64,000 nucleotides of DNA from Allobosea sp. Lineage in GTDB: Bacteria; Pseudomonadota; Alphaproteobacteria; Rhizobiales; Beijerinckiaceae. The stretch spans positions 1 through 64,000 of the forward strand of contig NZ_JAFKFW010000028.1 of the NCBI RefSeq assembly GCF_017308015.1. Direction: 5' to 3'. Positions within the stretch are counted from its first letter, which is position 1, and every line of letters starts with the position of its first letter. The notes below the pieces were generated by a model that worked only from the letters and a program-made list of their open reading frames with translations, was not told the DNA's origin and did not search any database. Position numbers and translations under genes: made by a program. Below are positions 9,984 through 18,996 of the stretch, piece after piece.

Positions 9984-10937
9984 TCAGAGCGACAGACGCA
10001 TGGCAAAGTCATCCGCCTGCCAGTTTCCCACATAATAGCGCGGCAGCGTCAGCGGGTGCTCGCTCGCTCTCACCTTGCGCTTCTCGGTCGTCACGGCCGC
10101 GGAAATCCCAGCGGATGCCGCCGCGTGAACGGCCCTGGGATCATGATGGCCATAGGGATAGGCGAAGCTCGTCGGAGCTTCCCCTGTCAGGGCAGCGCAG
10201 GCGCGGCAGCTCTCCGCGATCTCGGCGTGCTGCGCCGCAGCGGGGAGCGCGGTCAGCGAGGCATGGCTGACCGTATGGGCGCCAATGTCGAACATGCCCT
10301 TTCTATGCCACTGCAGAATCTCCTCCGGCGTCATCAGGCGGTCGCTCGAAATATCTTCCCGGCCGCCGCGGATCTGACGCGCCAGATCCTCCACGACCGC
10401 GTCGCGCGCAGCGGAGACCAGGGGGCGCACCGCTTCCGAGATCCAGCCGTAGGCTCTTGCTCTCGAGCGGGCGCTGCCCTGTTCGATCGCGATTCGATGG
10501 CGACGCCCGGGCAGAGCCACCTCGATCTCGGCCGGCAGCGTCTCGCTGGCGAGAAGAAGACGGGCGAGGACGTCCCACCACATATTCGTGACGGTTCCGA
10601 TCGTCCCGGTGGCCAGGAAAATCGTTGCCGGGCAATCAAGCCTGGCGAGCACGGGCAGGCCGTTGTGGAGCACATCCGCATAACCGTCGTCGAAAGTAAT
10701 GACAGCCGTCCCGTCGACCGGCAGGCCACGGGCGCGGCGCTCGGCAAGCCAGCCGAGAGGCACGATGGTTCGCCGCGCTTTCAACGCCTCGATCTGCTGC
10801 GCGAGGTTATCGGCGGTAACGGCCAATTGCGCGGGATCGCAGGGCGGCGCCCCGACCCGGTGGTACATCAGGATGATCGGCCCATCCCGCGGCGCCAGCA
10901 GGCGCTTCAGCAGGTTCGAGGCGCGCTGGACGATCAT
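9984..10937 (-). CDS. Polysaccharide deacetylase (NodB homology, CE4)
   Basis: A 317-residue protein with the NodB fold. ILMYHRVG lies near residue 22, ITFDDGYADV gives the catalytic Asp83 and metal-binding Asp84, and HTVSH (His221, His225) completes the metal triad. A FAYPYG strand follows. It would remove N- or O-acetyl groups from a polysaccharide. Its start overlaps the stop of the upstream GT4 gene by four bases (ATGA), so the two are co-translated. No obvious signal peptide is present, so action may be cytoplasmic or membrane-linked. Confidence 0.9.
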   Translation of the reverse strand: MIVQRASNLLKRLLAPRDGPIILMYHRVGAPPCDPAQLAVTADNLAQQIEALKARRTIVPLGWLAERRARGLPVDGTAVITFDDGYADVLHNGLPVLARLDCPATIFLATGTIGTVTNMWWDVLARLLLASETLPAEIEVALPGRRHRIAIEQGSARSRARAYGWISEAVRPLVSAARDAVVEDLARQIRGGREDISSDRLMTPEEILQWHRKGMFDIGAHTVSHASLTALPAAAQHAEIAESCRACAALTGEAPTSFAYPYGHHDPRAVHAAASAGISAAVTTEKRKVRASEHPLTLPRYYVGNWQADDFAMRLSL

Positions 10938-12172
10938 GCCCGGCCGACGGCTGCCTGCCGCCTGTCCGCGAGGAGATCGTCATAGACTTTTTCGATGCGA
11001 CCGATGACGGATGCTGCCTGGAACAGCGGCGCGCGGCGGGCGCTGCCTTCTGACAGACGCTGCCGCAGCCCGGCATCGCCTATGACATCGGTCAGCGCTG
11101 CGGCGAGCGCCGCGACATCGCCGGGCGGGAACAGCAGGCCGGAGACGCCAGACTCGACCAAGTCGGTGTTCCCGCCGATCGCCGAAGCGAGGACCGGCTT
11201 GCCGAAGCTCATGGCCTCGATGATCACGGTTGCGCAGGCCTCGCGCAGCACCGATGGCACGACCCCGACCAGGCAGCGCTGCCATGCGGCGAGCACGTCC
11301 TCATGCGGCCAGCTCTCGAACAGGTGAACGCCGGGCGGGAGCTCCGCCGGCGTATCCGGCAGCCGCCGCCCGATCAGGACGAGCGGCGGGGGCGCGCGCA
11401 GGTTGCGGTAGGCGTCGAGCAGGGTGCCGACCCCCTTCAGCAGCATCAGGTCACCGACGAAGAGAATGAAGGGCTGCTGCGGCAGAAGACGGGTCCGCTC
11501 ATTGGGAGCGGGCGAAGCCTCCAGGTGATCCGGCACGAAATTCGGGATCACCTGATGCCGCAACCCGGCCAGGCGGTTGTCGCGTGCGACCGCCTGGCTG
11601 ACGGCGATGAAGACGTCGATCGCACGCCTTCCGAAGGGCCGCATCGCCGAGAGCCCCGCATAGGTCACGACCCCCTTCAGCGCGCCGTAGTGATCGCTCG
11701 CGCAGGGCAGGCACTTTCCCAAACCCGGTCCCGTGCACGGGGTATAGGCGCGCATCAGATTTTTCTTCGCGCAGATCAGGCTGTAATCGTGCAGCGTCAG
11801 CACGAGCGGGATGCGGAACAGAGCCTTCAGCGGCAGGCACGCATATACCATCCAGTTATGCGCATGTATGATGTCGGGCCGGACCTCATCCACCAGCTGT
11901 TTCATTGCCAACGAGAGTTCCGGGTCGGGAAGAGGCGGGGCATGCGTGCGTTGGCTGTCAGCGTGAAGTCCCGACATGCGCCGAATGGTCGCGGGCAGCC
12001 GCCTAATCTTGACGCTTCCGTTGTTGTCCCGAGCGGGAAATCCGTTCTGCGCGAGTGTCGCCACCGTCACATCATGGCCGCGCGCCGTCAGACCATGGGC
12101 AAGATTTCTGACATGGCGCTCTTCACCGCCGATGATCGGCGGATAGAACTGCGTTGCGAGGAGAACGCGCAT
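10934..12172 (-). CDS. Glycosyltransferase family 4
   Basis: A 412-residue GT-B glycosyltransferase. The N-terminal acceptor domain starts MRVLLATQFYPPIIGGEE, and the C-terminal nucleotide-sugar domain has the EX7E motif EACATVIIE followed by AMSFGKPVLASAIGGNTDLV. A cysteine cluster CTGPGLGKCLPC near residue 145 is seen in some GT4 enzymes of surface-polysaccharide loci. I start at ATG 12172, which has GGAGGAG 4-10 bases upstream; the longer frame to 12697 runs antisense through the neighbouring gene. It is divergent from the flippase-kinase fusion and first in a two-gene unit with the deacetylase. Confidence 0.9.
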   Translation of the reverse strand: MRVLLATQFYPPIIGGEERHVRNLAHGLTARGHDVTVATLAQNGFPARDNNGSVKIRRLPATIRRMSGLHADSQRTHAPPLPDPELSLAMKQLVDEVRPDIIHAHNWMVYACLPLKALFRIPLVLTLHDYSLICAKKNLMRAYTPCTGPGLGKCLPCASDHYGALKGVVTYAGLSAMRPFGRRAIDVFIAVSQAVARDNRLAGLRHQVIPNFVPDHLEASPAPNERTRLLPQQPFILFVGDLMLLKGVGTLLDAYRNLRAPPPLVLIGRRLPDTPAELPPGVHLFESWPHEDVLAAWQRCLVGVVPSVLREACATVIIEAMSFGKPVLASAIGGNTDLVESGVSGLLFPPGDVAALAAALTDVIGDAGLRQRLSEGSARRAPLFQAASVIGRIEKVYDDLLADRRQAAVGRA

Positions 12173-12310
12173 GGCTCCTCCGGTTTGACCGGCATGGATG
12201 CAGCGAATGCTGAGCGCGAGACCCACAGCCGATTCAACCGTATCACATGGTTGCTTCAAATGTCGGTATAAAAAGCTAAGGTAACTGGAGTTCTCTGAAG
12301 AGAGGCCCCT
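12173..12310. promoter_or_regulatory. Divergent promoter region, GT4 versus flippase fusion
   Basis: 138 bases between two divergent starts. It contains an AT-richer block (TATAAAAAGCTAAGG near 12268) in an otherwise GC-rich background and must carry promoters for both directions. No clear operator was identified. Confidence 0.5.
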
Positions 12311-15154
12311 ATGCGCGAGGCAGGGACAGGTGTCTTCATCACTCGTCTGCTTCACCGCGCCTATGGCAGCCTGAGATCTGATCTCTTCGCGCAGGGCTAT
12401 GTCCTCGTCGCCAACCAGCTTCTGTCCGCGGCGCTCGGCCTCGTCTACTGGGCCGTTGCGGCGCGGTTGTTCGCCCCGCCGGAGATCGGCCTCGCCTCCT
12501 CGACGATCTCCGGGATCATGCTGCTCGGCATGGTCTCTGAACTGGGCATCAAGGCAGCGCTGACCCGCTATACCGCCCAGGTCGGCGCATCGTTCCGCGG
12601 CTTCGTGATCGCCTGCTACAGCCTGAACGTCTTGGCCGGCATTGCTGTCTGGGCCGTGCTCTCGATCTCGGGGCTGATCACCTACATGATCCCCCATATC
12701 GGCGAGAACCGGCTTCCGCTTCTCGCCGCCATCGTCATCTCGACGCTCTTCTACGTCCAGGATGGTGTTCTCGCCGCCTGGCGGAAGACCTGGATCGTCC
12801 TGATCGAGGGCCTGCTCTACAATCTGGTCAAGCTCGTCCTGCTGCTTGCTCTGGCCCGGTTCGGCGCCAACGACCCCATCGTGCTGTCATGGTTCGCGCC
12901 GATGCCCTTCTTCCTGGCAGCGGTCAGCCTGATCGTGTTCAATCGTTCCCTGCATCAGCGCGCGATCGACAGCCATGATCGCGAGAGCGCGGCCGACTAC
13001 CGGGAACTCGTCTCCGTCGTTGGGTACGACTATATTGGCGGCCTCCTCAATGAGGCCTCGATCCGGCTTCTTCCCCTGATCGTCTTCAACGACCTGGGCG
13101 GCGCCGCAGCGGCGTTCTTCTTCCAGGCCTGGCTGATCGCCAACACGATCCGGCTGGCATCGGGTAGTCTGACGACGTCCTTCACCGTGGTCGTCGCTGC
13201 TTCCCCGCAAACTCTCGCGCGCAATGGCCGGCGCGCGCTGGTCCACCTCCTGCTTCTTGTCGTTGCGGCGGTGGCCGGGCTTATCCTGACGGCGCCGTTT
13301 CTGCTGTCGATACTCGGCAAGGCCTATATCGAGAACAGTGTGGGGATACTGCGCCTGCTCGCCCTCTCCTCGATCCCGATGGCCGTCAATCTCTGGTTCA
13401 TCGCCTATGCCCGCCTCCGCGGCTGGGGGCGTTCGATCATGATCAACTATGCCATCCAGGGCATCGTGACCGTGGCGGCGACCTTGCTTCTGGCTCCTCA
13501 CTTCGGCCTGGAAGGCGTCGGGTTCGGCTGCATCCTGGGACAGCTGGCAGCGATGCTCCAGACGGTCGGAGCACTGAGGGAAGTGTTCGATGCCGGGCCG
13601 ACGAGCTCGTCCGGCTTCAGCAACGCCTCGCAGTTGCTGCGGCAGGTCGATTGGCGCTTCCTGACCGAGAGACCCTGGCCGGCTCGCGCAGCCTGTGTTG
13701 ATCCGGAGGTCGGAGAGGCTCTGAAACGCTGCGGAGCCGATGTCGTGCCGCTCGGCAGCGCCGGCGCTCAGTGCGAACTGGCTTTCGTCGGCGATCTGTC
13801 CGCTGCGACACTTGCCGCTGCCTCCTCGTCGCTGGCTTCACACGGGGCGCTGTTCTGCAGAACCCGCTTCGTGCCGGTGTCGCTGGCGCGGCGGCGCCTG
13901 CGACGGGCCGGCTTTCTCCTGCAGGGCGTCTATGTCGGTATCCCTTCGGTCCGCCGTCCCCGCTTCTTCCTCTCGATCCCGCCGCGCCGACAAGTGGTCG
14001 ATTTCCTGGTCGCCCGCGCATTGGGGGAGCCGTCCTGGCCAACGCATCTGCTCTCGCGGCCGCTGGGTTGGCTGCTCCGCATGCTGGGCGCGGCGGGCGC
14101 CCTGCCGTCTGTCGGCCTTGTCGCCATCCGAGGGACGCGGGACGAGGCCGACGCCGACGCGACGGTCCGCTATTGCGAGCTCGGACTGGAGGGCCTCGTG
14201 ACGACACCCGGCCAGCAGGCCATGAGTGCCGTCTGCGCGTTTCGGTGGAGCGAAGCGCAGGAGGACTTGCCGCACATGGTGGTCAAGCGCGCACGCACCC
14301 AACAGGGAGAGGCTCTGCTCGAGCGCCGCGCCGACATCCTCACACGCCTCGCCGAGCTTGACCTCGATACTGCGGCCGAGGTGCCGCGCCTCGCATTCCT
14401 CCAGCGGGTAAGAGGATCGCTCAAGCTCGGGGAGAGCTTCGTCAGCGGGCGGGAGCTGTCGCCGGGGACGATCGGTGAGTTTGCGGAACTCGCTGAGCGG
14501 ATCACCGACTTCGCCATCCGACTCGGCAGGGCAACATTGGCACCGCCGGCGGCGCGCAAACTGTCGCCCGTTTGCCTCGTCGATCACCTCGAACGACAAG
14601 GCCTGTGCGAGCCGCAGATGGCGCAGATCGCCAGGTTGAGGCTGGCCGCAGTTGAAACGCTCCCCTGCGTGCTCACGCATAACGATCTGACACCCTGGAA
14701 CGCCGTCACGAACGGGAAAAGACTCGGTATCATCGACTGGGGGGAGGCCGATGAGGCAGGCGTCCCCGGGGTCGACCTCGTCTGCATGCTGTTCCATCTC
14801 GCGTTCCGGAGCATTGCGGCCGACGAGCGGCAGGCGATGGCTCCGGCTTACCGCTCACTGCTCGACCAGCCGTCGAGCGAAGGGGAGATCATCCGCGCCT
14901 GCCTCATGCGCTATGTCGAGGCTCTGGGCATCGATCCTGCCACGCTGCCGCTCATCCGCCTGCTGACCTGGCTCTATCACGCGGAAAGCGAACTCGCCTA
15001 TGTCGAGCAGGAGTTCGGCCTGTCCGCCATCGGCAAGCTGAAGGAAGGCAGTGCGATGCTCGGCCTGCTTCAGGTCGAATTGTCTCCTGTCGGCGAAGGC
15101 GAGAGAGCGGGTGTGCCCGGTGCCGGGCAAGGGAGGGCGACCTCGTCGGACTGA
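12311..15154 (+). CDS. Flippase fused to a middle domain and an APH-type kinase
   Basis: A 947-residue protein with three parts. Residues ~20-430 are a multi-span MOP-superfamily polysaccharide flippase (Wzx/PST-like). Residues ~440-640 are a soluble segment with LRRAGFLLQGVYVGIPSVRR and PSVGLVAIRG, a pattern I associate with SAM-methyltransferase-like modules next to kinases, here probably without a cofactor site. Residues ~650-930 are an aminoglycoside/choline-kinase-like domain with the Brenner motif HNDLTPWN (His790, Asp792, Asn797) and the metal-binding IDWGEAD (Asp809). Both catalytic motifs look intact. Frame and codon usage are continuous, so this is not an assembly join of two genes as far as I can tell. 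It would link lipid-linked sugar export to phosphorylation of a small molecule or glycan, but that is inference. Confidence 0.82.
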   Translation: MREAGTGVFITRLLHRAYGSLRSDLFAQGYVLVANQLLSAALGLVYWAVAARLFAPPEIGLASSTISGIMLLGMVSELGIKAALTRYTAQVGASFRGFVIACYSLNVLAGIAVWAVLSISGLITYMIPHIGENRLPLLAAIVISTLFYVQDGVLAAWRKTWIVLIEGLLYNLVKLVLLLALARFGANDPIVLSWFAPMPFFLAAVSLIVFNRSLHQRAIDSHDRESAADYRELVSVVGYDYIGGLLNEASIRLLPLIVFNDLGGAAAAFFFQAWLIANTIRLASGSLTTSFTVVVAASPQTLARNGRRALVHLLLLVVAAVAGLILTAPFLLSILGKAYIENSVGILRLLALSSIPMAVNLWFIAYARLRGWGRSIMINYAIQGIVTVAATLLLAPHFGLEGVGFGCILGQLAAMLQTVGALREVFDAGPTSSSGFSNASQLLRQVDWRFLTERPWPARAACVDPEVGEALKRCGADVVPLGSAGAQCELAFVGDLSAATLAAASSSLASHGALFCRTRFVPVSLARRRLRRAGFLLQGVYVGIPSVRRPRFFLSIPPRRQVVDFLVARALGEPSWPTHLLSRPLGWLLRMLGAAGALPSVGLVAIRGTRDEADADATVRYCELGLEGLVTTPGQQAMSAVCAFRWSEAQEDLPHMVVKRARTQQGEALLERRADILTRLAELDLDTAAEVPRLAFLQRVRGSLKLGESFVSGRELSPGTIGEFAELAERITDFAIRLGRATLAPPAARKLSPVCLVDHLERQGLCEPQMAQIARLRLAAVETLPCVLTHNDLTPWNAVTNGKRLGIIDWGEADEAGVPGVDLVCMLFHLAFRSIAADERQAMAPAYRSLLDQPSSEGEIIRACLMRYVEALGIDPATLPLIRLLTWLYHAESELAYVEQEFGLSAIGKLKEGSAMLGLLQVELSPVGEGERAGVPGAGQGRATSSD

Positions 15155-15231
15155 CGCTGCGCGGCCGGCATTTCGGGCCAGCGCGGCCTCCAGCCTCGAT
15201 CTTCCGACAAGCAGATGCAAACCTGCGGAAT

Positions 15232-16245
15232 CTACGCGTTCCCCTCGAAAGACGGGGTGGTCTCCCGCCGCGCTGCCGGAACAACCCTGGCTCCCGCATA
15301 GCCCAGCGTCGCGGCCGCGAGGCCGAGCATGATTGCTGCGGCACGACCCAGCGCGCCTCCATCCAGACGTGTCAGGCCAGTCAGCAGGGCCTGTGCGGCA
15401 GAAGGGATGAGGCTGCTCAGCACATAGCTGCGTTCTGTCTCGAATGCGGCGCCTGATCGCATCAGGGCGCGCAGTCGGCCCTTTGACAGACCTTCGGCAT
15501 AGCAGCGGATCAGGAAATATCGCCAGGTCAGCCGCGCTGCCGGCACCTTGTGATCGACCAGAGCACCTTCGTCGCGCACGAAACCCTGTCCCGGAAAGCG
15601 TTCCAGGGCGCGGATGCAGAGCTCGGTCTCTTCGCAGCTGACGGGGATCCGGCCTTTCCCCCTGCCAAGTACCTGCGAGAAGGTTCCGCAGACGACGAAC
15701 ACCTCGCGGCGAAACAGACAGGCCGCGCCGGTGACGTTGCGGACATTGACGATGCGCCCCGCCGCCGGCTCGTGCGTGCAACCCACCGTCCAGAGATAGG
15801 CGTCAGGGAACCAGCGCGGACGCCGGCCGATCCAGTCGGGCCGGATATTGGCCGTCGCGCCGAGCGTTCCCGGTTGTCGTGCTGCCGCCGCCAGCCTTGC
15901 GATGACGTCCGGTGCGATCACCGCGTCGTCATCGATGAAGGCGACGAACGCGCCGGTCGATTCCGCTATCCCCGTATTCCGTGCGGTGGAGAGGCCCTGT
16001 CCGAGTTTGTTGGGGACCACGTTCACCCCGGCGAAGCGAGCCCGGGCCCGTTCCAGCAAGGCGTCGTTGTTGTCGATCACCAGGGTGATCTCGCCAGGCT
16101 CGGGTCTTTGCGCCAGGAGCGAGCCGATCGTTTCGCACAGATCGTTCCAGCGCGCCTCGGAATAGGCGCAGACCACCACGGAGATGCTTTCCGCGGCCAT
16201 GCCACCTAATCGCTCGGACTGGGGCCGCGTCCTGTCTTTGCTCAT
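15232..16245 (-). CDS. Glycosyltransferase family 2
   Basis: A 337-residue GT-A enzyme. The nucleotide-sugar domain begins ISVVVCAYSEARWNDL, has GLSTARNTGIAESTG and the metal-binding FIDDDAVI (DXD type), then TGAACLFRREVF and the acceptor-region SCEETELCIRAL, where ED/EE is the usual base motif. A hydrophobic segment near the C-terminus (AAIMLGLAAATLGYAG) may anchor it. Its ATG overlaps the upstream gene's stop (ATGA). It is third in a five-gene minus-strand run ending here. Confidence 0.9.
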   Translation of the reverse strand: MSKDRTRPQSERLGGMAAESISVVVCAYSEARWNDLCETIGSLLAQRPEPGEITLVIDNNDALLERARARFAGVNVVPNKLGQGLSTARNTGIAESTGAFVAFIDDDAVIAPDVIARLAAAARQPGTLGATANIRPDWIGRRPRWFPDAYLWTVGCTHEPAAGRIVNVRNVTGAACLFRREVFVVCGTFSQVLGRGKGRIPVSCEETELCIRALERFPGQGFVRDEGALVDHKVPAARLTWRYFLIRCYAEGLSKGRLRALMRSGAAFETERSYVLSSLIPSAAQALLTGLTRLDGGALGRAAAIMLGLAAATLGYAGARVVPAARRETTPSFEGNA

Positions 16246-17042
16246 TCGTCCGGCTCCTTCTCGATCCGGCCTGCTGCCAAGACGTCACCGATCGTGACAT
16301 GGGTGCGCCGCAGGACGCGGTTCTCGGTGTCGAAAAGCAGGGCTTCGATGCGTTCGGGCGCCTGTTCTGGCGTGGGCGGGATGATGAAGCTGCGCGTGAC
16401 CGTCTGCCCTGGCTTCAGGATCATCGGGGTTCCGACATGGATCAGTCTCCGCTCGCCGCGGATCTCGAGTCTCACGACACGCTCCTGCAGGTCGCCGTTA
16501 TGGAGTCCGACACGCAACTCCGCGGCGTCGTTCCTCAGACGCATCCAGAGCTCCAGGACCTCGAACGGGCGATAGAAGTGCTCCTGCCATGCGGCGAGGC
16601 CGACCGAGCCGATGGTCAGGACGAGCGCCAGAACGAAGCCGCTCAGGGCGATCACGTCGATATGGGGGCGGTAGGAAAGGAGCCGAAGCCGCTTCGCCGA
16701 CCCTGCCGGCGCAAGCCACGCGAGCAGCGCCATCGCGCCGCCGGTCGCGATCAGCCAGCCCGTTTCGTCAAGCGCTCCGAACGGATTGAGGGCGAAGCCG
16801 CAGGCGATCAGGATCGTCCAGCTCAGCGCGATGGAGAAAAGCAGTATCTCGAGACCGCGCAACTCGATGCGGAGCGCCCTGAGCAGCAGCCATCCCGGGA
16901 AAAAGGACAAAACAGGAATAACCAGCAAGGCGCTCAGCGGCGCGAGCGGCTTGTTCTGCGCGCATAGCCAGACGGCTCCCGCCCACAGCAGCACGAGCCC
17001 GATCCGCTTCACTGCGGCGCTATTTCCGGATCTTGCTGACAT
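16242..17042 (-). CDS. DUF1616-like membrane protein
   Basis: About 266 residues with four or five transmembrane helices in the first 160 residues and a soluble C-terminal beta-rich domain (LEIRGERRLIHVGTPMILKP, then RSFIIPPTP), resembling DUF1616 proteins common in surface-polysaccharide loci. The start is uncertain. ATG 17042 overlaps the previous gene by 23 bases, GTG 17012 would follow its stop, and a longer ATG exists at 17066. It overlaps the next gene by four bases. The role is unknown; it may present a carbohydrate-binding domain outside the membrane. Confidence 0.68.
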   Translation of the reverse strand: MSARSGNSAAVKRIGLVLLWAGAVWLCAQNKPLAPLSALLVIPVLSFFPGWLLLRALRIELRGLEILLFSIALSWTILIACGFALNPFGALDETGWLIATGGAMALLAWLAPAGSAKRLRLLSYRPHIDVIALSGFVLALVLTIGSVGLAAWQEHFYRPFEVLELWMRLRNDAAELRVGLHNGDLQERVVRLEIRGERRLIHVGTPMILKPGQTVTRSFIIPPTPEQAPERIEALLFDTENRVLRRTHVTIGDVLAAGRIEKEPDE

Positions 17043-18996
17043 CGTACACCAGGATCGCTCCGGCATCGAGGACGCGGTCGATCTCGTTGGAATGGTCGAA
17101 TTTCGTCAGATCGCGTTGCCGAGGCGGCAGATCCTCGTTCTGCTGGAGGTCTCCCGGCTCGTAATAGTGCCCAACCTTTGGCGCGGCCGAGGGCAGGCGG
17201 CGGTCGACAAGGATGAAGTTCACGAAGCCGTTCGAGATGATGTTGCGCTCGTAGTAGCCGAACCTGTCGCCGAAATAGAGATCTGCAGTGGCGGGATCGC
17301 CGTTCAACGTGGAAAGCACGATCTGTCGCCCGAAGGTGCTCGCGAAGATCGCATTGGTCCTGTCGGCAACGAAACGGTTGCCCTCTCCCAGGACCTCCCG
17401 GGACCATTCAGCGACGGCCAGCCCCAGGGGTTCCATCGAGAGCCCGTCGCCGGCCACCTGATAGCCCGAGCGCAGCGCCGCGCCCCAGCCGTTGAACATT
17501 CCGCCGACGATGGTGAGGGAAAGGACCGTCGCCAGACCAATTCTGCCGGCGCGTTCCGGGAGGCGCTGGTGCCAGAAATGAGTGACGCTCAGTCCGCAGA
17601 CGAAGGCCGCGCCGATCATCGCGAAAGTGCCGAGCCGATTGCCAACCTCCCAGCCCGCGCTGGTGAGCTTGAAGATCACGGTTGCGGGGAAACTGGCACC
17701 CAACAGGGCAAGGAGCACGACGGCGCTAGACGGCCAAGTCCGGAAGCGCCGCCCGGTCTCGGCTGTGCCAGGACGCCGGAAGGTCAGTGCGCGGAAGAAG
17801 CCGAAGAGCAGGCCGATGCCGATCACCAGGATCGACATGATCCCGATCACGCGCAGGACCAGCGGTGCCTGAACGCCGTCCACCCCGATGAAAAGCTGGC
17901 GGCCGGAATGTGTACCGGAGAGAAGCGCCTTCAGGTCGCCGAAGGCCGTCAGCAGATGCGGGCCGACATAATCGCCCATCGGGGCGGACACGATCAGCTT
18001 CCAGAGCGGCGGCATGATGCATGCGGCGGCTGCGACGAGAAGAGCCAGCGCGCGCGGCTGGCCGGGAACAGGGCGCAGTACCATCAACAAGACCGCGCCC
18101 GTGACCAGTGCCGCGGTCAGGTAGGAGGTCAGGTGATGGGTGATCGAGATGGCCGGAAGCAGCAGCAGCGCGAGAGCCGCCAGCCGGCGTCGCTCATACG
18201 GCGTCGCGCTCTCCAGGCGCAAAGTGCAGTAGAGAACCAGCAGGAAGAAAGCGAAAGCGAGCGTCTCATAGGCGTATTGGCCATGGAAGCTGACGAAGCT
18301 GGTGCTGCTCATCGTCACCAGGACGCCGATGGTGGCGAGCCGGCTCGACCCGGACACGGCTTCGAACAGAAGAAAGCATGTGGCGACCGAGACGAAGCGG
18401 ATCAGGGCGACCAGAATGATCGCGACCGGAAATATGCCCAGTCCGGTCAGCGCGGCCATGGATACCGTCACCAGTTCGAGCCCGGGATAAAGCGGGCTGA
18501 CGGGCAACAGCGGATTGTTCGCGAACAGGGCGTGCAATTCGAAGATATCGAGCGCCGTCCGAAAATGCAGGTACTCGTCGAAACCGGCAAAGATCGTCGG
18601 GGAGTAGATGATCTTCAGCAGGTGCAGCGATTGGCCGAGAACAATCAGGTTGATCAATCGCTCGAGCCGCCCGCTCTCAGGTCGCAGTGCCGCATAGGTA
18701 CAGGTCAACACCAGGGCGAGCGATGCCGACCAGAATACCGGGGCAGCATGCTCGCTGCCCGCGCGGCCCAGCCCCTGGCCCACCGCGATCAGGACGAGGC
18801 TGAAACCGGCCAGAACGGCGGTGCCGGCAAGCCGGCGCCAGTTCGGCGGAGCGCTCGTCTCGTCGTCGGCTTGTGCGGGCGCGCGCCCGATCAACGTCCA
18901 GATCGCGGACCAGAGGCGACCAAGCGTCCCCTGCACGGACTCGCGCCGGAGATCAGGCGCCGCCGTCCGGTCCTGACGCTCAGCCGCGAACAGCAT
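17020..18996 (-). CDS. Large polytopic membrane protein, GT-C glycosyltransferase-like
   Basis: 658 residues from the ATG at 18996, which has GAGG nine bases upstream; the longer start at 19023 overlaps the previous gene more. There are about 12 transmembrane helices and a C-terminal soluble tail of about 150 residues. The first long extracytoplasmic loop holds GFDEYLHFRTALDI, an acidic D-E pair placed as in GT-C glycosyltransferases that use polyprenyl-phosphate sugars. No Wzy gene is recognised nearby, so it could act as polymerase or as a side-branch transferase. The GT2 gene two steps upstream resembles dolichyl-phosphate mannose synthase and could supply its donor. Confidence 0.65.
   Translation of the reverse strand: MLFAAERQDRTAAPDLRRESVQGTLGRLWSAIWTLIGRAPAQADDETSAPPNWRRLAGTAVLAGFSLVLIAVGQGLGRAGSEHAAPVFWSASLALVLTCTYAALRPESGRLERLINLIVLGQSLHLLKIIYSPTIFAGFDEYLHFRTALDIFELHALFANNPLLPVSPLYPGLELVTVSMAALTGLGIFPVAIILVALIRFVSVATCFLLFEAVSGSSRLATIGVLVTMSSTSFVSFHGQYAYETLAFAFFLLVLYCTLRLESATPYERRRLAALALLLLPAISITHHLTSYLTAALVTGAVLLMVLRPVPGQPRALALLVAAAACIMPPLWKLIVSAPMGDYVGPHLLTAFGDLKALLSGTHSGRQLFIGVDGVQAPLVLRVIGIMSILVIGIGLLFGFFRALTFRRPGTAETGRRFRTWPSSAVVLLALLGASFPATVIFKLTSAGWEVGNRLGTFAMIGAAFVCGLSVTHFWHQRLPERAGRIGLATVLSLTIVGGMFNGWGAALRSGYQVAGDGLSMEPLGLAVAEWSREVLGEGNRFVADRTNAIFASTFGRQIVLSTLNGDPATADLYFGDRFGYYERNIISNGFVNFILVDRRLPSAAPKVGHYYEPGDLQQNEDLPPRQRDLTKFDHSNEIDRVLDAGAILVYDVSKIRK

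Noticed and set aside
10934-12697. Extension of the GT4 gene to 12697
   Set aside because: The extra 175 codons are antisense to the flippase fusion, and the ATG at 12172 has a strong ribosome-binding site.
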